DNA from: an uncultured Chryseobacterium sp.
GTDB lineage: Bacteria; Bacteroidota; Bacteroidia; Flavobacteriales; Weeksellaceae
Assembly (NCBI GenBank): GCA_913777465.1
Contig: CAJYRQ010000035.1
Coordinates: 1-64,000, forward strand
DNA length: 64,000 nucleotides
Direction of reading: 5' to 3'
Under the pieces are notes generated by a model, which was not told the DNA's origin, ran no database searches, and saw only the letters and a program-made list of their open reading frames with translations. A program made the position numbers and the translations under genes. Positions 34,763-43,505 of the stretch are shown piece after piece; position 1 is the first letter of the stretch; every line of letters starts with the position of its first letter.

Positions 34763-34770
34763 TACTTTTG
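34763..34770 (+). promoter_or_regulatory. TACTTTTG -7 element of the ABC-F gene
   Basis: Exact TAnnTTTG match, 39 bases before ATG 34810, giving a longer leader than most genes here. Confidence 0.45.
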
Positions 34771-34809
34771 CGGCTCAGTTGAAGTTATAAACCAAACCAT
34801 CAGTTTCCC

Positions 34810-36708
34810 ATGAATTACGTTTCCGTTGAAAACCTTACCAAATCTTACGGCATCAAAGTTTTGTTTGAAAATATTACCTGCCACGTCAATGAAGGTGATA
34901 AAATTGCTATTGTTGCCAAAAACGGAAGCGGAAAATCTACCCTGCTGAAAATCCTTATGGGTAAAGAGATTGCCGACAGCGGAACGGTAAACATCAACAA
35001 AGACATCCAGGTGGTTTTGTTTGATCAGGAAATCGATTTTAACCCGGATCTTACCATTGATGAATTCATGATGACGCTGGATTCGGCACCGATCATGGCC
35101 CTGAAGAATTACCATAAGTCCCTTCACTCCACCGACAACGATTTTATTGAAAAAGCATTGCTGGATATGGAAGCCCATAAAGCCTGGGACCTGGAGAACG
35201 AAATGAAGCAGATCCTTTCCCAGCTTAAAATCACGGATCTTGAAGCAAAAATGGGTACCCTCTCGGGTGGGCAGATCAAAAGGGTTGCCCTGGCCAAGCT
35301 GCTTACAGAAACCCGGGCAGAACACCGGCATACCCTGCTGATTATGGATGAACCGACCAACCACCTTGACGTGGAAATGGTGGAATGGCTGGAAAATTAT
35401 TTAAGCAAAGCCAAAATTACCCTGCTGCTGGTAACCCACGACCGGTATTTCCTGGACAGCGTCTGTGATACGATCTGGGAAATGGAAGACAGAAACCTCT
35501 ATATGCATAACGGGTCTTATGCGACCTATCTGGAAAATAAAATGATCCGTGAGGATAACCTCAATGCCACCATCGATAAAGCCAACAACCTTTACCGGAA
35601 AGAACTGGAATGGATGCGCAGACAGCCGAAAGCGAGGACCACAAAATCCAAATCGAGAATCGATGCTTTCTACGATACGGAAAAAGTGGCCAAAACCGAT
35701 ACCCGGAAACAAGGCCTGGAACTGGATTTCGAAATGAAAAGACTGGGAAGTAAAATCCTTGGGCTTCACCATATCGATAAAAGTTTCGGAAGCAAGCTTT
35801 TGCTGAAAGACTTCAGCTATCAGTTTCAGCGCGGCGAAAAAGTAGGAATCGTCGGAAAGAACGGGGCCGGAAAATCTACCCTGCTGAATATTATCCAGGG
35901 ATTGGAGAAAGCCGACCACGGGGAAATTGAAACCGGCGAAACCATCCATTTCGGATATTTCTCCCAGAAAGGGCTTACATATAAAGAAAACGAAAGAGTT
36001 ATTGATTTTATTAAAGAAGTAGCGGAATATTATCCTCTGGCCAACGGAAAAAGCCTTTCCGCATCCCAGTTCCTGAGACTGTTTTTATTCGACGACCAGA
36101 CGCAGTACTCTCCTATTTCCAAACTGTCCGGTGGAGAAAAAAGAAGGCTGCACCTCATGTATATCCTGTATCAGAATCCAAACTTCCTGATTTTCGATGA
36201 ACCTACGAATGATCTTGACCTTCCGACTTTAACGGTGCTGGAAAATTTCCTTCAGCAGTTCCAGGGTTCACTGATTATTGTTTCCCACGACCGTTATTTC
36301 ATGGACCGGATCGTGGATCATATCCTGGCCTTTGAGGGCGAAGGAAAGATCCGGGATTTTACCGGCAATTTCTCGGAATACCGTGAAGCGAAAAGCAAGG
36401 AGGACGCATTGGAAAAATCGGCTGCATCAAAACCGGAACCTGTAAAAGAAACGGTTCAGATTTCAAATACTCAGAACAGTTCCAAAAAGAAAAGGCTTTC
36501 CTTCAAGGAACAGCGCGAACTGGAAACCATTGAAAAAGAAATACCCGAACTGGAAGAACAGCGGGCAAAAATCCTGGATCAGCTGAATAATGAAGGTGAT
36601 TATGAAAAAATTTCAAAGCTTTCCGCCGACCTGGAACATATTTCCGGCAAATTGGAAAACCACGAAATGCGCTGGCTGGAACTTCAGGAAATGCTGGGAG
36701 AAGCGTAA
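34810..36708 (+). CDS. ABC-F family ATPase, Uup-like, 632 aa
   Basis: Two ATP-binding cassettes in one chain and no membrane segments, the mark of ABC-F ribosome-binding translation factors. First domain: Walker A KNGSGKSTLL (about 37), LSGGQIKRVALAKLL, Walker B LLIMDEPTNHLD. Second: KNGAGKSTLL (about 355), LSGGEKRRLHLMYIL, FLIFDEPTNDLD. Both have H-loops (VTHDRYF, VSHDRYF). The linker KSRIDAFYDTEKV separates them, and a C-terminal coiled coil (RLSFKEQRELETIEKEIPELEEQ) fits the Uup subgroup. Acts in the cytoplasm on stalled or early ribosomes. Single gene. Confidence 0.94.
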   Translation: MNYVSVENLTKSYGIKVLFENITCHVNEGDKIAIVAKNGSGKSTLLKILMGKEIADSGTVNINKDIQVVLFDQEIDFNPDLTIDEFMMTLDSAPIMALKNYHKSLHSTDNDFIEKALLDMEAHKAWDLENEMKQILSQLKITDLEAKMGTLSGGQIKRVALAKLLTETRAEHRHTLLIMDEPTNHLDVEMVEWLENYLSKAKITLLLVTHDRYFLDSVCDTIWEMEDRNLYMHNGSYATYLENKMIREDNLNATIDKANNLYRKELEWMRRQPKARTTKSKSRIDAFYDTEKVAKTDTRKQGLELDFEMKRLGSKILGLHHIDKSFGSKLLLKDFSYQFQRGEKVGIVGKNGAGKSTLLNIIQGLEKADHGEIETGETIHFGYFSQKGLTYKENERVIDFIKEVAEYYPLANGKSLSASQFLRLFLFDDQTQYSPISKLSGGEKRRLHLMYILYQNPNFLIFDEPTNDLDLPTLTVLENFLQQFQGSLIIVSHDRYFMDRIVDHILAFEGEGKIRDFTGNFSEYREAKSKEDALEKSAASKPEPVKETVQISNTQNSSKKKRLSFKEQRELETIEKEIPELEEQRAKILDQLNNEGDYEKISKLSADLEHISGKLENHEMRWLELQEMLGEA

Positions 36709-36842
36709 CTGGGTTGGAGCGTCGGGGGGGCGTTTGAGGGTTGTAGAGTAAGAGGGTATGAGAGTTTACGGCTAATATTCATTTTAAACAAATTCTATTC
36801 CTCTACAGCACTCACACCATCCAGCACTAATACTCTCAAATT
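36709..36842. repeat. Short imperfect inverted-repeat spacer
   Basis: Left part TGTAGAGTAAGAGGGTATGAG and the reverse complement of the right part TGTAGAATTTGAGAGTATTAG are related over about 25 bases. The pattern resembles intergenic repeats common in Chryseobacterium. It also serves as the space between convergent ABC-F and Gfo/Idh genes; its right arm runs into the stop codon of the latter. Confidence 0.4.
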
Positions 36843-37898
36843 CTACAGGTAAACCACCCTTTCCGCGGCGGCACTTTCCAATGCAGCATCGATGATCTTC
36901 ATATTCCGGATGATCTCTTCTGCAGGTGACGGCAAGGCATAACCGAAAACGATAAATTCGTAAACCTGCTGGTAGTAATTCATGTAATTACCTGGTTCGC
37001 TGGAAGTCAGTATTCTTTCGGTTTCTTTATTTTCATTTAAAAAATTCAGGATTCCGTCGGCTTCTTTTAAAGGCTGTGTCCAGTCTTCACCGTATTTCGG
37101 AATGGCACCTGCTACCAGTTCATTTTCCTGGTCATCGGATCTTTCCTGTAAAAAGCTGCCTTTTTCCCCATGGATCGCATAGGCATAGTGGGCCTCTTTG
37201 GTAAATACGGAAGATTTCAGCCTTACCCTTAAATCATTCGGATAAAATAAAACAACTTCAAAATAATCATTGGCGTACTCTTTTCCTTTCATCGAAAACA
37301 CATCGGCAAAAAGCTTTTCAGGAAACCCGAAATACTGGACTGCCTGATCTATGAGATGAGCCCCTAAGTCGTGCAGAGATCCCGAACCGGTTGCTTCCGG
37401 ATTTTCTTTATGTTCTTTGCCTCCTGGCCCGGTACGGAACCTGTCGAAACGGATCTCGGCTTCTTTCACAGTACCCAGTTTTCTTTCACTGATGATCTTC
37501 TGTACCTGAAGGTAATCACGGTCAAACCTCCGGTTTTGATAAACACTCAGGAAAAGGCCTTTTTCCTCGGCTAATTGGACCAGTTGCTCGGCTTCCGTCA
37601 CATTTACAGTAAAAGGTTTTTCTACCACAACATTTTTTCCTGCTTCCAAAGCTTTTTTTACATATTCGAAATGGGTCTGTACGGGCGTATTAACCACCAC
37701 CAGTTCAATATCCGCATTTTGCAGCATCTCTTCTACCGAACGGTAAATGGTAGCATCAGGATACTTTTCCCGCGAATCTTCCCTGCTTCTTTCCACAATG
37801 GCCGATAAAGAAAATCCGGGATGTTCTTTCAGGAACGGGGCATGGAAGACTTTTCCGCTCATCCCGAAGGCACAAAGCCCAACTTTTACTAATTGCAT
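36843..37898 (-). CDS. Gfo/Idh/MocA family oxidoreductase, 351 aa
   Basis: NAD(P)-dependent sugar-type dehydrogenase fold. N-terminal Rossmann domain: VKVGLCAFGMSGKVFHAPFLKEHPGFSLSAIVERS; VVVNTPVQTHFEYVKKALEAGKNVVVEKPFTVNVTEAEQLV carries the catalytic-site EKP motif; the C-terminal part has GSLHDLGAHLIDQAVQYFG with the His and Asp of the active site. Start is ATG 37898; the longer frame to 38021 would run into the promoter region. Substrate unknown. Divergent from the TonB receptor gene. Confidence 0.9.
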   Translation of the reverse strand: MQLVKVGLCAFGMSGKVFHAPFLKEHPGFSLSAIVERSREDSREKYPDATIYRSVEEMLQNADIELVVVNTPVQTHFEYVKKALEAGKNVVVEKPFTVNVTEAEQLVQLAEEKGLFLSVYQNRRFDRDYLQVQKIISERKLGTVKEAEIRFDRFRTGPGGKEHKENPEATGSGSLHDLGAHLIDQAVQYFGFPEKLFADVFSMKGKEYANDYFEVVLFYPNDLRVRLKSSVFTKEAHYAYAIHGEKGSFLQERSDDQENELVAGAIPKYGEDWTQPLKEADGILNFLNENKETERILTSSEPGNYMNYYQQVYEFIVFGYALPSPAEEIIRNMKIIDAALESAAAERVVYL

Positions 37899-37912
37899 AT
37901 GTCTGTTTTTAA

Positions 37913-37920
37913 CAAATATA
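37913..37920 (-). promoter_or_regulatory. TATATTTG -7 element of the Gfo/Idh gene
   Basis: Exact TAnnTTTG match 14 bases before ATG 37898; with the box at 38017-38024 it forms a divergent promoter pair. Confidence 0.5.
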
Positions 37921-37994
37921 TTTATAAAATTATTATTCCTGGAAATTATATTCCGGCTGTCCAAGATCAACTGATAAAAATCATTATTTTTATT

Positions 37995-38024
37995 TTGAAC
38001 AAATCTAAATAAAGTATACATTTG
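37995..38024 (+). promoter_or_regulatory. Full Bacteroidota promoter of the TonB receptor (TTG-N19-TACATTTG)
   Basis: -33 TTG at 37995-37997 and -7 TACATTTG at 38017-38024 with exactly 19 bases between them, the best-formed promoter in the window. The ATG is 37 bases on. Confidence 0.65.
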
Positions 38025-38061
38025 CGGCTTATTTAAAACACTTCTAAATAATAAACTTCAC

Positions 38062-40245
38062 ATGAAACAGCAGCTGGTAACTTTAGGATTATTATTTTCA
38101 GCCATATCCTTAAGTGCACAAATGAAAAATACCGAAGCGGATACCGTACGGATTCAAACGATCGAAGACGTCAACCTTCACAAAACGGGTAATCCGAATA
38201 AAGCAAGGCCCATGTCTACCAAATCTAATCTGACGGTAATGGAAACGCCGCAGCCCATTGCCATCGTAACGCATGAAATTATCGAGCAGCAACAGGCAAA
38301 GCAGCTGAGCGACGTAATTAAAAATGTAAACGGGATTTATTTAACATCAGCAAGAGGCGGATCTCAGGACAGCTTTGGAGGACGTGGTTTTACTTTTGGA
38401 AACGATAACATCTTTAAAAACGGAGCACGAGTAAATAGTGGTGTTTTTCCAGAGGTTACGGGACTTGAGAGAGTTGAGGTTTTAAAAGGTTCCAATGCTA
38501 TGTTGTACGGAAATGTTGGTCCGGGAGGCATCGTTAACCTCATCACAAAAAAGCCGAGATTTGAATTTGGAGGAATGGCAGGTTTCAGTGCCGGAAGCTG
38601 GAATTCATACAAGCCAACGATAGATATTTATGGTCCATTATCAAAAAATGTTGCCTTTAGAGTAAATGGTGCTTACGAATATGCTGAAAGTTTCAGAGAT
38701 CTAGTGGAGTCCAAAAAAAATTATTTTAATCCATCTTTTGCTTTTAATATCAGTGATGATACTCAAATCATTGTCGAAGGAGATTATCTGTACCAGACAT
38801 TCACACCTGATTTCGGAATTGGAAGCGTTACAGACAATGCAACCGGTGTGTCAAGATTAGCAACCGAAATCAGTAGAAATCAATTTCTCGGTACAAACTG
38901 GCAATACCAGACTAATCAACAGGCTACAACAGATGTAATACTAAACCATCAGTTCAGTAAACAGTGGTCTTTAAATGCAGTAGCATCTTATCAGAATTAT
39001 ACCAAAGATTATTTTTCCACAGAACGTGTACAGTGGGCTTTTGATTCATCAAAAAATAATTTTAATCCTAGCTGGAGCAGGACATTAGGTAGAAACTATA
39101 ACGAACAAAATTATACTTCTCTACAGATTAATGTAAATGGTGAGTTCAATACCGGAAGTGTCAATCATAAGGTTTTGTTAGGTACTGATGGTGATTATGG
39201 ACAGGCAGACACCTATGCCTATAAAATTGATGCCAATACACCTGTGGTTCTGTATTTAAATAATCCTTCTTCCTGGACGAATGAAGGTCCCATGCCTGCC
39301 ACTACTAGAACTTCAAGAAACAGAATTGATATCAAGCGATATGGTTTCTATGCACAAGATTTAATAAGTATTACAAAACAATTCAAAGTTTTGGCAGGTC
39401 TTAGATGGTCCAGCATCCAGAATGAAGATACAAAGGTTAAGAATTTTGCAACGGATCTGGAAACGCCAACCCCAAATAGCGGTAATAAAGAAACGGCTCT
39501 TTCTCCAAAAGTGGGATTAATTTATAATCCTAATGAAAATTTATCAGTTTTTGCAACATACACAAATTCATTTGCACCAAATACTGGATTTGATGAAGCA
39601 GGAAATACATTGAAGGCCTCTACAGTAGATCAATATGAAGTTGGTGTTAAAAAAAATCTATGGAATAATGCACTTGGTATAAACCTGTCAGCATATCATA
39701 TCATTAACAGGGATACTTATACGGCGCCTTATCTGCAAACAGGAGTTGTTGCACTTTATAGAGTATACGCGGGAAGTGTGAAAAGTACGGGTCTGGAATT
39801 GGATATTACGGGAAATCCAACAAAAAATTTATCGTTAATCGGAGGGATTTCTTATAATAAAACCATATATACTGACACACCAGCCAATGGATTTATCGAA
39901 AACCAGAGATTGGTAAGGACTCCGGCTCTTACCGCCAATGCATCGGTGTTTTATACATTTACAGAATTTGCCAAAGGGTTTAAAATTGGTGCCACAGCAT
40001 TTTATACGGGTGATCGAAAAGCCGGATGGAATGATGTAAAAGGTCAGAAACAGGCAACAAGAATGATTGATGTTAATGGCTTTACAACGGTAGATCTGAG
40101 TCTTGGCTATGAATGGAAAAAATTCATGATCCAAGGAAGAGTCGGAAACCTTTTCGACGTGATCAACTACAATGTTCATGAAAATTATTCTGTGAATCCG
40201 ATTACTCCGCGAAACTATTACTTCACACTGACGTACAGGCTGTAA
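38062..40245 (+). CDS. TonB-dependent siderophore receptor, 727 aa
   Basis: Outer-membrane importer powered by TonB. Signal peptide (KQQLVTLGLLFSAISLSAQ), plug domain from about residue 50 (VMETPQPIAIVTHEIIEQQQAKQLSDVIKNVNGI, GRGFTFGNDNIFKNG, ERVEVLKGSNAMLYGNVGPGGIVNLITKKP), then a 22-strand-type barrel ending in Leu after YYFTLTY. The plug follows the FhuA/FoxA siderophore pattern. The middle (about 38.38-40.05 kb) is visibly more AT-rich with different codon choice than both ends, as if replaced by recombination. A PepSY-like membrane gene follows, typical for iron-uptake loci. Confidence 0.93.
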   Translation: MKQQLVTLGLLFSAISLSAQMKNTEADTVRIQTIEDVNLHKTGNPNKARPMSTKSNLTVMETPQPIAIVTHEIIEQQQAKQLSDVIKNVNGIYLTSARGGSQDSFGGRGFTFGNDNIFKNGARVNSGVFPEVTGLERVEVLKGSNAMLYGNVGPGGIVNLITKKPRFEFGGMAGFSAGSWNSYKPTIDIYGPLSKNVAFRVNGAYEYAESFRDLVESKKNYFNPSFAFNISDDTQIIVEGDYLYQTFTPDFGIGSVTDNATGVSRLATEISRNQFLGTNWQYQTNQQATTDVILNHQFSKQWSLNAVASYQNYTKDYFSTERVQWAFDSSKNNFNPSWSRTLGRNYNEQNYTSLQINVNGEFNTGSVNHKVLLGTDGDYGQADTYAYKIDANTPVVLYLNNPSSWTNEGPMPATTRTSRNRIDIKRYGFYAQDLISITKQFKVLAGLRWSSIQNEDTKVKNFATDLETPTPNSGNKETALSPKVGLIYNPNENLSVFATYTNSFAPNTGFDEAGNTLKASTVDQYEVGVKKNLWNNALGINLSAYHIINRDTYTAPYLQTGVVALYRVYAGSVKSTGLELDITGNPTKNLSLIGGISYNKTIYTDTPANGFIENQRLVRTPALTANASVFYTFTEFAKGFKIGATAFYTGDRKAGWNDVKGQKQATRMIDVNGFTTVDLSLGYEWKKFMIQGRVGNLFDVINYNVHENYSVNPITPRNYYFTLTYRL

Positions 40246-40332
40246 AAATAAATAAGAATAATTTCTTCAATTAAAGTGGGAATTGCATTTTTGCAGTTTC
40301 CACTTTTGAACTTTAAAAACAAACAATTAGAT

Positions 40333-40848
40333 ATGGATAAGATCAAAGATACAAGAAGTTTTATGAGGGTTACCCATCGTTACCTGGGATATTTTCTGGC
40401 CGGGATTATGGCGGTATATGCAGTAAGCGGGGTTTTGCTGGTATACCGGGATACGGATTTCCTGAAAAAAGAAAAGAAGTACGATAAGGTAATTGAAAAA
40501 AACCTGGATGAAAAAGCGCTTGGAAAAGAATTAAAAATCAAGAATCTGGAAGTAGAGAAAACGGAAGGCAGTGTTTTAAAATTCAGGCAGGGAACTTATG
40601 ATCAAGCAACCGGACAGGCAAAATACTCAAAAAAAGAGTTGCCTTTCGTGCTGGATAAGATGACCAAGCTCCACAAATCGCAGTCGAAGGAAACACTTTC
40701 GCCACTTAATACATTTTTCGGGATTTCACTATTCTTTTTTGTGATTTCCAGTTTCTGGATGTTCAATCCCAAAACAAAAGCGTTTAAGCGCGGAATGATT
40801 TTTACGGCTGCCGGGCTCGTGGTTGCCGTGATCCTCTTGCTCGTGTAA
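40333..40848 (+). CDS. PepSY-type membrane protein, 171 aa
   Basis: Opening MRVTHRYLGYFLAGIMAVYAVSGVLLVYRD is the first helix of PepSY-associated membrane proteins found beside TonB siderophore receptors; a periplasmic part (about 40-120) follows, then two helices (NTFFGISLFFFVISSFWMF and MIFTAAGLVVAVILLLV). It is much shorter than the full PepSY-TM reductases (about 380-500 residues), so it may be a helper protein rather than the ferric reductase. Start ATG 40333 is chosen over an upstream ATG-less extension to 40276. Probably co-transcribed with the receptor (88 bases apart). Confidence 0.78.
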   Translation: MDKIKDTRSFMRVTHRYLGYFLAGIMAVYAVSGVLLVYRDTDFLKKEKKYDKVIEKNLDEKALGKELKIKNLEVEKTEGSVLKFRQGTYDQATGQAKYSKKELPFVLDKMTKLHKSQSKETLSPLNTFFGISLFFFVISSFWMFNPKTKAFKRGMIFTAAGLVVAVILLLV

Positions 40849-40999
40849 ATGCCCGTCAATAAAAGAAACTTTACTTTTAGAAATAAAGGTTTAAATTATT
40901 TTTAATTATTTTTAATTCATCACCTAAGGATTAGTCTGGCACATTTATTGTTTTTCTGAAAGCACAAATGATAAGCATTAAACATTAAAATAATAAATT

Positions 41000-41590
41000 A
41001 TGAAAAAGCTAATTTTATCAGGAATACTAGCAGTAGCAGGTTTGGCTACAACTGCAAATGCACAGATCCAAAGAGGAAACTGGATGGTAGGAAGCAGTAT
41101 TTTATCAAGTAATTTCGGATTAAATACAGGTGGTGGATACAACATCGCATTACAGCCAAAAGCAGCCTACTTTATTGAAGACAACGTAGCTGTCGGTGGA
41201 TATGTAAATCTTGGATTCAGCAAAGTAACAAACGGAAGTCCTACAAGATTTGATTATGCTGTAGGAGGTTTAGGACGTTACTATTTGTCTCCTGGAGAAA
41301 AAGGAGTTGACAACTTATTAAATCATGGACGTTGGTTCTTCGAAGGAAATTTAGGGGTTGGAGGAGCTTCTGTTGAAAACGGAATTTCTACCAGCGGTCT
41401 TGATTTCGGTGTAGGTCCTGGATATTCTTATTTCATTACACCTAATATCGGGGTAGAAGGATTAGTAAAATACCAAGGGCAGGCAGGATTCGGAAGCGAA
41501 GGTCTTAACTCGAATATCACTTTCAATGTTGGTTTCAGCATCTTCATTCCGACTTCAAAAGGGAGAGACGTTATCAACGATGTAAAATAA
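41000..41590 (+). CDS. Outer-membrane beta-barrel protein, 196 aa
   Basis: Signal peptide (KKLILSGILAVAGLATTANAQ) then an eight-strand-type barrel (GNWMVGSSILSSNFGLN, YNIALQPKAAYFIEDNVAVGGYVNLGFS, RWFFEGNLGVGGASV, GLDFGVGPGYSYFITPNIGVEGLVKY, ITFNVGFSIFIP), the OmpA-like/OprF-like small barrel class. Codon use is narrow (gga, tta, aca), as in highly expressed genes. The strong terminator after it also suggests high output. Function in the outer membrane unknown. Confidence 0.87.
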   Translation: MKKLILSGILAVAGLATTANAQIQRGNWMVGSSILSSNFGLNTGGGYNIALQPKAAYFIEDNVAVGGYVNLGFSKVTNGSPTRFDYAVGGLGRYYLSPGEKGVDNLLNHGRWFFEGNLGVGGASVENGISTSGLDFGVGPGYSYFITPNIGVEGLVKYQGQAGFGSEGLNSNITFNVGFSIFIPTSKGRDVINDVK

Positions 41591-41630
41591 GAGAAGCAAT
41601 CACTTCACACTCACTATATACTTAACAATG

Positions 41631-41666
41631 AAATCGTCCCGGGAAGAAATTTCCGGGACGATTTTC
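41631..41666 (+). terminator. Strong intrinsic terminator of the beta-barrel gene
   Basis: Stem AATCGTCCCGG / CCGGGACGATT (11 bp, perfect) followed by TTTT. Confidence 0.9.
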
Positions 41667-41703
41667 GTACAAATTAAAACTAAACTATAAAAAATCAAAT
41701 AAA

Positions 41704-42339
41704 TCATGTATTGGGTTGGGGCGTATATCTCAGATACGGCTTTATTTCGGTTACTCCTTTAGGGAAGATTCTTCTTGCTTCTTCCGTAGAAACTGAAGGG
41801 GGAACAATTACGTCATCACCGTCCTGCCAGTTCACCGGCGTCGCAATTTTATGGGAGTCTACCAACTGCAGGGAATCCAAGACCCTTAGTATTTCATTAA
41901 AGTTCCTTCCTGTTGAAGCGGGATAGGTAATAATTAATCTTACTTTCTTTTCAGGATCGATAATTAGCAGGGAACGAACGGTTGCCGTTGCCGAAGCATT
42001 CGGATGGATAAAATCATACAGCTCAGAAATTTTTCTGTCTTTGTCTGCAATAATCGGGAACTGTACATCCGTCTCCTGGGTTTCGTTTATATCTTTGATC
42101 CAGTTTTGATGATCCTCTACTCCATCCACGCTCAAGGCAATAACTTTTGTTCCTCTCTTATCGAATTCCTCTTTCAGCCTGGAAGTATAGCCCAGCTCGG
42201 TGGTGCAGACCGGCGTGTAATCTGCAGGATGTGAAAATAAAATTCCCCAGGAATCTCCCAGATAATCGTAAAAATTAAGATCTCCGGCAGAACTTTCTGC
42301 CTGAAAATCGGGTGCGGTGTCTCCTAGTTTGATTGACAT
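41704..42339 (-). CDS. 1-Cys peroxiredoxin, Prx6 type, 211 aa
   Basis: Reduces peroxides with a single peroxidatic Cys: HPADYTPVCTTELG with Cys45 (the only Cys in the protein), Thr42 and a conserved Arg in ATATVRSLLIIDPE. The long C-terminal domain (VNWQDGDDVIVPPSVSTEEARRIFPKGV...YLRYTPQP) is the Prx6 dimerisation part. Cytoplasmic. A TAAATTTG promoter box lies upstream at 42363-42370 on the minus strand. Divergent from the MscS gene. Confidence 0.95.
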   Translation of the reverse strand: MSIKLGDTAPDFQAESSAGDLNFYDYLGDSWGILFSHPADYTPVCTTELGYTSRLKEEFDKRGTKVIALSVDGVEDHQNWIKDINETQETDVQFPIIADKDRKISELYDFIHPNASATATVRSLLIIDPEKKVRLIITYPASTGRNFNEILRVLDSLQLVDSHKIATPVNWQDGDDVIVPPSVSTEEARRIFPKGVTEIKPYLRYTPQPNT

Positions 42340-42362
42340 AATATTTTGTTCTTATTAGTCTA

Positions 42363-42370
42363 CAAATTTA
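42363..42370 (-). promoter_or_regulatory. TAAATTTG -7 element of the peroxiredoxin gene
   Basis: Exact consensus on the minus strand, 23 bases before ATG 42339. Confidence 0.5.
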
Positions 42371-42437
42371 GTAGAGTTTTTGAAACTGGCAAAATTTTTG
42401 TTGAAAAATTATATCTTTAATTAAATATTTTTTTGAA

Positions 42438-43325
42438 ATGGAGAAAGGCACTCTTGGGTATATTGATGTAGTGTACCGGGTTTTGGAAAACTGGTACTTG
42501 AAATTTGCGGAACTTACGCCCAAACTTGTGGTCGGAATTCTGGTATTTTCTTTATTTCTAATCACCAGTAAATACCTGAGTAAAGCTGCTGTAAAGCTTT
42601 TCCATAAATTTTTTCCCAAAAGCAAGAGAGAAAGTTCCCTGGTCACCACCATCAGCGTCTTCCGGTTTCTGATTATGATCATGGGAACGTTTATTGCGCT
42701 GGAGATTATGGGATTCAGCGGGTTTCTCTGGAAGTTTATCGGAAGTCTGGGGGTAGCCGGGGTTATTGCCGGGGTTGCCCTGAAGGACCTCGTGTCCAGT
42801 ATATTTTCCGGAATGCTGATCGGAATAGACAAAGCATTTAAAATCGGGGATTACATCAGTATCGGTAATAATTCAGGAACTGTGATGGAAATCGGTTTCC
42901 TGACTACGAAAATCATCAGTGATGACGGGAAGAAAGTTTACATCCCGAATCAGGTCATTTTTAATGCGCCTTTTTCCAACATCAGTGCATCGCCGCAAAG
43001 GAGAATCATTCTCAATTTTGAAATTCCGGCAGATCAGGATATCAACAAAGCCCGTGTCATCGCGTCCGAAATTCTTCAGGAACTTAATGATATTGACCGC
43101 CCGGAAGCATCCGAAGTTATTTTTACCGATCTTAAGCAAGGTATTTTTACATTACAGGTTAAATTCTGGATGGCGGTCGGGGCAAATATGGGTATTCTCA
43201 AAAGTAAAGCATTCCTTAAGATCAAGGAAAAGCTGGACCAAAACGGTATCCAGCTGGTAACTCCTACCAGCATCAGCATTACCGCCGGAGATCCGAACAG
43301 CCTTACCGGAAATTCCGATAAATAA
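42438..43325 (+). CDS. MscS-family mechanosensitive channel, 295 aa
   Basis: Three inner-membrane helices (about 25-43, 66-88, 95-120), the last being the Gly/Ala-rich pore helix GSLGVAGVIAGVALKDLVSSIFSGMLIGIDKAFKIGDYI, then the MscS beta domain (VMEIGFLTTKIISDDGKKVYIPNQVIFNAPFSNIS) and the alpha/beta C-terminal part. Opens under membrane tension to release solutes after osmotic downshock. Length is close to E. coli MscS (286). Single gene. Confidence 0.94.
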   Translation: MEKGTLGYIDVVYRVLENWYLKFAELTPKLVVGILVFSLFLITSKYLSKAAVKLFHKFFPKSKRESSLVTTISVFRFLIMIMGTFIALEIMGFSGFLWKFIGSLGVAGVIAGVALKDLVSSIFSGMLIGIDKAFKIGDYISIGNNSGTVMEIGFLTTKIISDDGKKVYIPNQVIFNAPFSNISASPQRRIILNFEIPADQDINKARVIASEILQELNDIDRPEASEVIFTDLKQGIFTLQVKFWMAVGANMGILKSKAFLKIKEKLDQNGIQLVTPTSISITAGDPNSLTGNSDK

Positions 43326-43455
43326 AAAAAAGTTAAAAGAATGGAAAGGAAGTTGGATACCGGAAGTTTGCTTGGCTGGGTCTTTAACATCAATTGTCAG
43401 TATCTTTTTTATAAAGGCAGACTCTATTGAAAATTCGTCATTAAATTAATAATTC

Positions 43456-43482
43456 ATAAAAAAGCAGCCGAAGTCGGCTGCC
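43456..43482 (-). terminator. Intrinsic terminator of the metalloprotease gene
   Basis: Perfect stem GCAGCCGA / TCGGCTGC with six T on the minus strand, 24 bases past the stop. Confidence 0.88.
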
Positions 43483-43505
43483 TTTGTTTTTATTTAGACT
43501 GAAAT

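Noticed and set aside
34705-35364. Minus-strand frame of 219 codons over the ABC-F start
   Set aside because: Shadow; the plus strand carries an intact ABC-F gene and its promoter.
40948-40980. GCACAAATGATAAGC before the beta-barrel gene as a further copy of element C/D
   Set aside because: Only about ten bases match and there is no terminator hairpin beside it.
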